From M3007 sp038203695 (lineage in GTDB: Bacteria; Bacteroidota; Bacteroidia; Chitinophagales; Saprospiraceae): DNA of 64,000 bases. Every line of letters begins with the position of its first letter. The first letter of the stretch is position 1. Of the stretch, positions 61,457 through 64,000 are shown piece after piece. The position numbers and the translations under genes are program-made. A model generated the notes under the pieces. That model was not told the origin of the DNA. It did no database searches and worked only from the letters and a program-made list of their open reading frames with translations. Location of the stretch: positions 1 to 64,000 of the forward strand of contig JBBRDQ010000003.1 in the NCBI GenBank assembly GCA_038203695.1, read 5' to 3'.

Positions 61457-61759
61457 TTTTAGTTTTTAGTTTCTAACAATACTTTCAGTAAAGCATTGCG
61501 CAGCGATTCTGCCGATGTTCGGATAACTAGCGAAAAATGGTTCCAATAAGCCATCTCGTGGCAATGACCATATCGGCCCCGAAGCGGAGAAAAAAATCAC
61601 GTTGCCGCTTGTTTATGTTCGGCATTTGTTGCATTTTCGCACCCACAAGTGTTTCAATACCCGCGGGCAAAAGTTGGTTAAGTTTTGTAACATCTCTCTA
61701 AACTTTGTCCCATAACTGCATTTTTTACCAACCATTTGATATTTAACTAAACACAATTA
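61457..61759. other. Intergenic region before the AT-rich S41 gene
   Basis: No gene was seen. AAGCGG and CCGCTT form a loose inverted repeat near 61575-61610. Sequence changes from GC-rich to AT-rich towards 61680. No convincing promoter, attachment site or terminator for the DUF5682 gene was found. Confidence 0.4.
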
Positions 61760-63199
61760 ATGAAAAAAGCCATAGTCTTTCTCTTAGCAAACATCTTTTT
61801 GTCAATAAATGTATTTTCGCAAGGAAGTAAATGCAATTGCTTGGATAATTTAAATGAACTTGTTGCGAAAACAGCAGAAAACTATGCAGGATTTCCAGCA
61901 AAAGTTAACGCTAGTACAAATTTGAGTTACAAAAAGTTAGTTAAGAAGTTACAGAAAAAAACGGCGATTGAACAAAATCCTAAAAAATGTTTTTATTTAC
62001 TCAAGGAATATGTACGATTTTTTAGTGATAAACACTTTGTCTTAAGTTATGCAAATGACAAAGATTACGACATTGAAAATTTATTATATGCAGATAACTA
62101 CTTTAAAAATGCGATTTCCAAAAATAAACTAACCCAAATTGAGGGTATTTGGATAAATTCGGATACCTCCATAAAATTAGCAATTCAGAAATTTCCTCGT
62201 AACATATATAAAGGTATTGTCCTTGAATCTAAAAATGAAAAATTACCAATTGGACTGGTGTATCTTACTTTTACACCTGCAAAAAATGGCTATACCGCTA
62301 AAACGTTTAATTCATTTATTACGACCGACATTCCTGCAAAACAGAAAGGAAACCTTTTGCAGATTTGGAATCATACTATGTTTGGCAAAATTTACCCAGA
62401 TAAATTGACGGAATCTGAACAAAACGAATTGAATCTTTGGAGAGATAATAACAATGGCCTTTCCTTCCAAAAATTATCTATAAAAACTGCTTACTTAAAA
62501 ATTCCCACTTTCTTCAATAATGACGATAAAATTCAGGATTTAGTTAGTAAAAATGACTCAATTATAAAAACTTGTCAGAATCTAATTGTTGACTTAACAG
62601 GGAATGGAGGTGGCAATACTGGTTGGGTTTCTTTTTTGCCATATTTTATGACAAATTCTGTAAATCAATATGACACTTATTTACGTGTAACACCAGATAA
62701 TGTAAGGTCTAAATTGGCTGATTTAGAACCTTTTGTAATTAATCCAATTCCAATTGAATATAAAAAATATTTTCCTGATGATATTCTAGCCGCCTATAGA
62801 AAAGCATATCAAGAACTTTCAAGTACTAAAGAGCCATTTTATCCCATTCCTGGCGTAACATTTCCATTAGATTCTATTGTAGCGAGGCCAAGTAAAATTG
62901 CATTGATTGTGGATGATTTTTGCGGTAGTTCAACTGAGTATTTTTTCTCTATCTCAAAACAAAGTAAAAAAACAATAAGTTATGGCATAAGTACGATTGG
63001 TATGATGGACTATGAAGGAATGTCCAATCCTACTTCCCTGCCTTACGATAAATATATATTAACTATACCAATAGTCAAATCAAGTTGGACTGATACAAAT
63101 CCAATCGACCAGAAAGGATTTAAACCTGATAAGGTTTTAAAAAATATAGAACAAAAAGATTGGATTGAGTATGTAAGAAAAGATTTGGAAAGAGAATGA
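61760..63199 (+). CDS. S41-family (C-terminal-processing-protease-like) peptidase, AT-rich
   Basis: 479 residues with a signal peptide (IVFLLANIFLSINVFSQ). The S41 core is visible: AYLKIPTFFN, NLIVDLTGNGGGNTGW, and IALIVDDFCGSSTEYFF, where the second Ser is the likely nucleophile, with Lys nearby. No PDZ domain is obvious; the N-terminal 250 residues are unassigned. The base composition differs sharply from the neighbours: two sampled 60-base lines (62041 and 62521) each contain 15 G+C, against 36 in a sampled line of the preceding gene (60061). This points to recent transfer from an AT-rich Bacteroidota donor. No integrase or transposase is next to it. Confidence 0.85.
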   Translation: MKKAIVFLLANIFLSINVFSQGSKCNCLDNLNELVAKTAENYAGFPAKVNASTNLSYKKLVKKLQKKTAIEQNPKKCFYLLKEYVRFFSDKHFVLSYANDKDYDIENLLYADNYFKNAISKNKLTQIEGIWINSDTSIKLAIQKFPRNIYKGIVLESKNEKLPIGLVYLTFTPAKNGYTAKTFNSFITTDIPAKQKGNLLQIWNHTMFGKIYPDKLTESEQNELNLWRDNNNGLSFQKLSIKTAYLKIPTFFNNDDKIQDLVSKNDSIIKTCQNLIVDLTGNGGGNTGWVSFLPYFMTNSVNQYDTYLRVTPDNVRSKLADLEPFVINPIPIEYKKYFPDDILAAYRKAYQELSSTKEPFYPIPGVTFPLDSIVARPSKIALIVDDFCGSSTEYFFSISKQSKKTISYGISTIGMMDYEGMSNPTSLPYDKYILTIPIVKSSWTDTNPIDQKGFKPDKVLKNIEQKDWIEYVRKDLERE

Positions 63200-63866
63200 C
63201 ACTAATTTCCAGCCGTATCTTTTCAGTTAGGTGAAAATCACCTCCAGTTCTTTAAAAGTTTGAGAAAATTAATTTGGCGATTTTCGCGCCTTTGACATAC
63301 ATTTTTTTGACAATGTAATGGGGGCGCATTGAATCCCTCCGACCATCTTGTGCAAATTCAGTGATCGTTACCTAGAACCCATTTTTTAACAAAATATCCA
63401 CGCAAAAGGTAAAATAAATGCAAAAGTGATGCTGATAATCAAATTTTTGACCCTTGTCTGGCTTTGGTTTTTTTACCCAATTAAAAGTGTACGGCTGGAA
63501 ATAAATGAAATAAGGCAAACTGTTTTCGTTCGCTAATTTTGGAAACTTTCTTTCAAAACCAATTTCAGGTGGGTATATCAAAAAGGTTGAGACAGAAAAA
63601 GGTCTCGTGGCTGATTGGCTATTTGAAAAGTAATGCTATGTTTGTCCATCCAAATCAGCATCACATGAACCAAGTTGCTCCATTTATACTCCGTTCCTGT
63701 ATCTTGCGTGAATCCAGCCAGTTTGGGTTGGATTCACGCAACGCTCACGTTGACATAATGGGTTTTCACGCAATGGCATCTGTGGGGGGGGTATTGACGG
63801 ATAACTTTAGTTAGGCACAATAAGAAGAAAAAAATAATATTTTTCATCAAATATATGTTTAACGGT
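63200..63866. other. Gene-free stretch after the S41 gene
   Basis: No credible gene; a 91-codon frame at 63539-63814 has an uneven composition, no homology I recognise and spans the inverted repeat. The region holds a perfect 13-base inverted repeat (63704-63741) and a run of nine G residues near 63784-63791. Composition is mixed, consistent with a junction or decayed sequence. Confidence 0.5.
63704..63741. repeat. Perfect 13-base inverted repeat
   Basis: TTGCGTGAATCCA (63704-63716) and TGGATTCACGCAA (63729-63741) with a 12-base loop. A partial third copy (TTTTCACGCAATGG) lies about 25 bases further on. Confidence 0.75.
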
Positions 63867-64000
63867 ATGAAAACGTACATTTTTCACGCTTTTCTCACAA
63901 TTTTCGGGTTGCTCGCAGCCCAACACGCTTCGGCACAACTCTATCCGGTCCCGCTTGCCCAGCGGATCGAAAATGCCAAGGCTATCATCAAGGGCAGGGT
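63867..64000 (+). CDS. N-terminal part of a secreted protein (truncated by window end)
   Basis: 44 complete codons are visible from the ATG at 63867; an in-frame ATG four codons earlier (63855) is possible. The signal peptide is FHAFLTIFGLLAAQHASAQ, followed by LYPVPLAQRIENAKAIIKGR. This opening resembles Bacteroidota secreted proteins in which an early (L-x-x-R-I/V-x-x-A-x-x-I-x-x-G) segment precedes a protease or adhesin domain and a T9SS tail. The main part is outside the window, so no function is assigned. Confidence 0.7.
   Translation, partial: MKTYIFHAFLTIFGLLAAQHASAQLYPVPLAQRIENAKAIIKGR

Noticed and set aside
63539..63814. 91-codon frame in the region after the S41 gene
   Set aside because: It has no recognisable family, spans the 13-base inverted repeat and a G-run, and lacks a promoter-like sequence; treated as non-coding.
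63810..63816. GTTAGGC heptamer, and GTTAAGT / GTTAGGT near the S41 gene, suggesting integron attC sites
   Set aside because: No matching inverse core (RYYYAAC) at a suitable distance or attC-like folding was found, and there is no integrase in the window.
1..64000. tRNA, rRNA or tmRNA genes
   Set aside because: No cloverleaf with a CCA-type end, no rRNA signature and no tmRNA tag-like segment was recognised on either strand by eye; a covariance search would be decisive.

Overview
The window looks like a piece of a Bacteroidota chromosome, most likely from the Saprospiria (Saprospiraceae, Haliscomenobacter or Lewinella relatives). Reasons: several proteins end in type IX secretion (T9SS) sorting domains; there are PorE-like, PorP/SprF-like and PorV-like T9SS proteins, a TonB-dependent receptor with a carboxypeptidase-regulatory-like N-terminus, and SprB-repeat and gliding-motility-type C-terminal domains. 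Promoters follow the Bacteroidota pattern TTG...TAnnTTTG, and most genes lack a Shine-Dalgarno sequence. No tRNA, rRNA, CRISPR array, transposase or phage gene was found. The taxonomic call is an inference from gene families only.

Layout. 1-5722: the tail of one T9SS cargo protein and a complete 1715-residue paralogue with dockerin-like and cohesin-like segments. 5790-14091: a HEAT-like protein, a lipoprotein, a 1092-residue WG-repeat protein and a T9SS-exported GH13 amylase. 14332-15290: an intergenic array of five long palindromes in units of about 190 bp. 15444-20263: a plus-strand run of DCC-family thiol-disulfide protein, 2Fe-2S ferredoxin, IscX, KdsC-like phosphatase, UbiA prenyltransferase, Maf and a glycosyltransferase. 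20403-24131: minus-strand FabH, a DUF2520 oxidoreductase and gamma-glutamyltransferase. 24254-25282: a two-gene unit (an AKEGDF-repeat protein plus a DUF4231/SLATT-like two-TM protein), the best candidate here for an uncharacterised small system. 25285-31349: a GH13 lipoprotein, a small membrane protein, an acidic protein, a PorE-like OmpA protein and a frameshifted PorP/SprF gene.

31718-37593: secreted subtilase, a stand-alone PaaZ, a lipoprotein and a 2-hydroxyacid dehydrogenase. 37688-46665: a striking trio of TonB-dependent receptor, 1353-residue secreted protein with a T9SS tail, and PorV-like beta-barrel, probably working together at the outer membrane. 46888-51783: GreA, HIT protein, GH113-like lipoprotein, VOC protein, M16 peptidase and two small paralogous secreted proteins. 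51978-55671: PhoD-like phosphatase with GpsA, a DUF2807 protein and a DUF4332 protein. 56122-61456: a SprB-repeat protein and a stand-alone DUF5682 protein. 61760-63199: a markedly AT-rich S41 peptidase gene, likely acquired. The window ends inside another secreted-protein gene.

The common theme is the cell envelope: at least five T9SS cargo proteins or fragments, three secretion-related proteins, four lipoproteins with clear lipoboxes plus two probable ones, and secreted glycosidases and proteases. Many transcription units are separated by strong intrinsic hairpins, some of which lie just after a promoter and before a start codon and may be regulatory.
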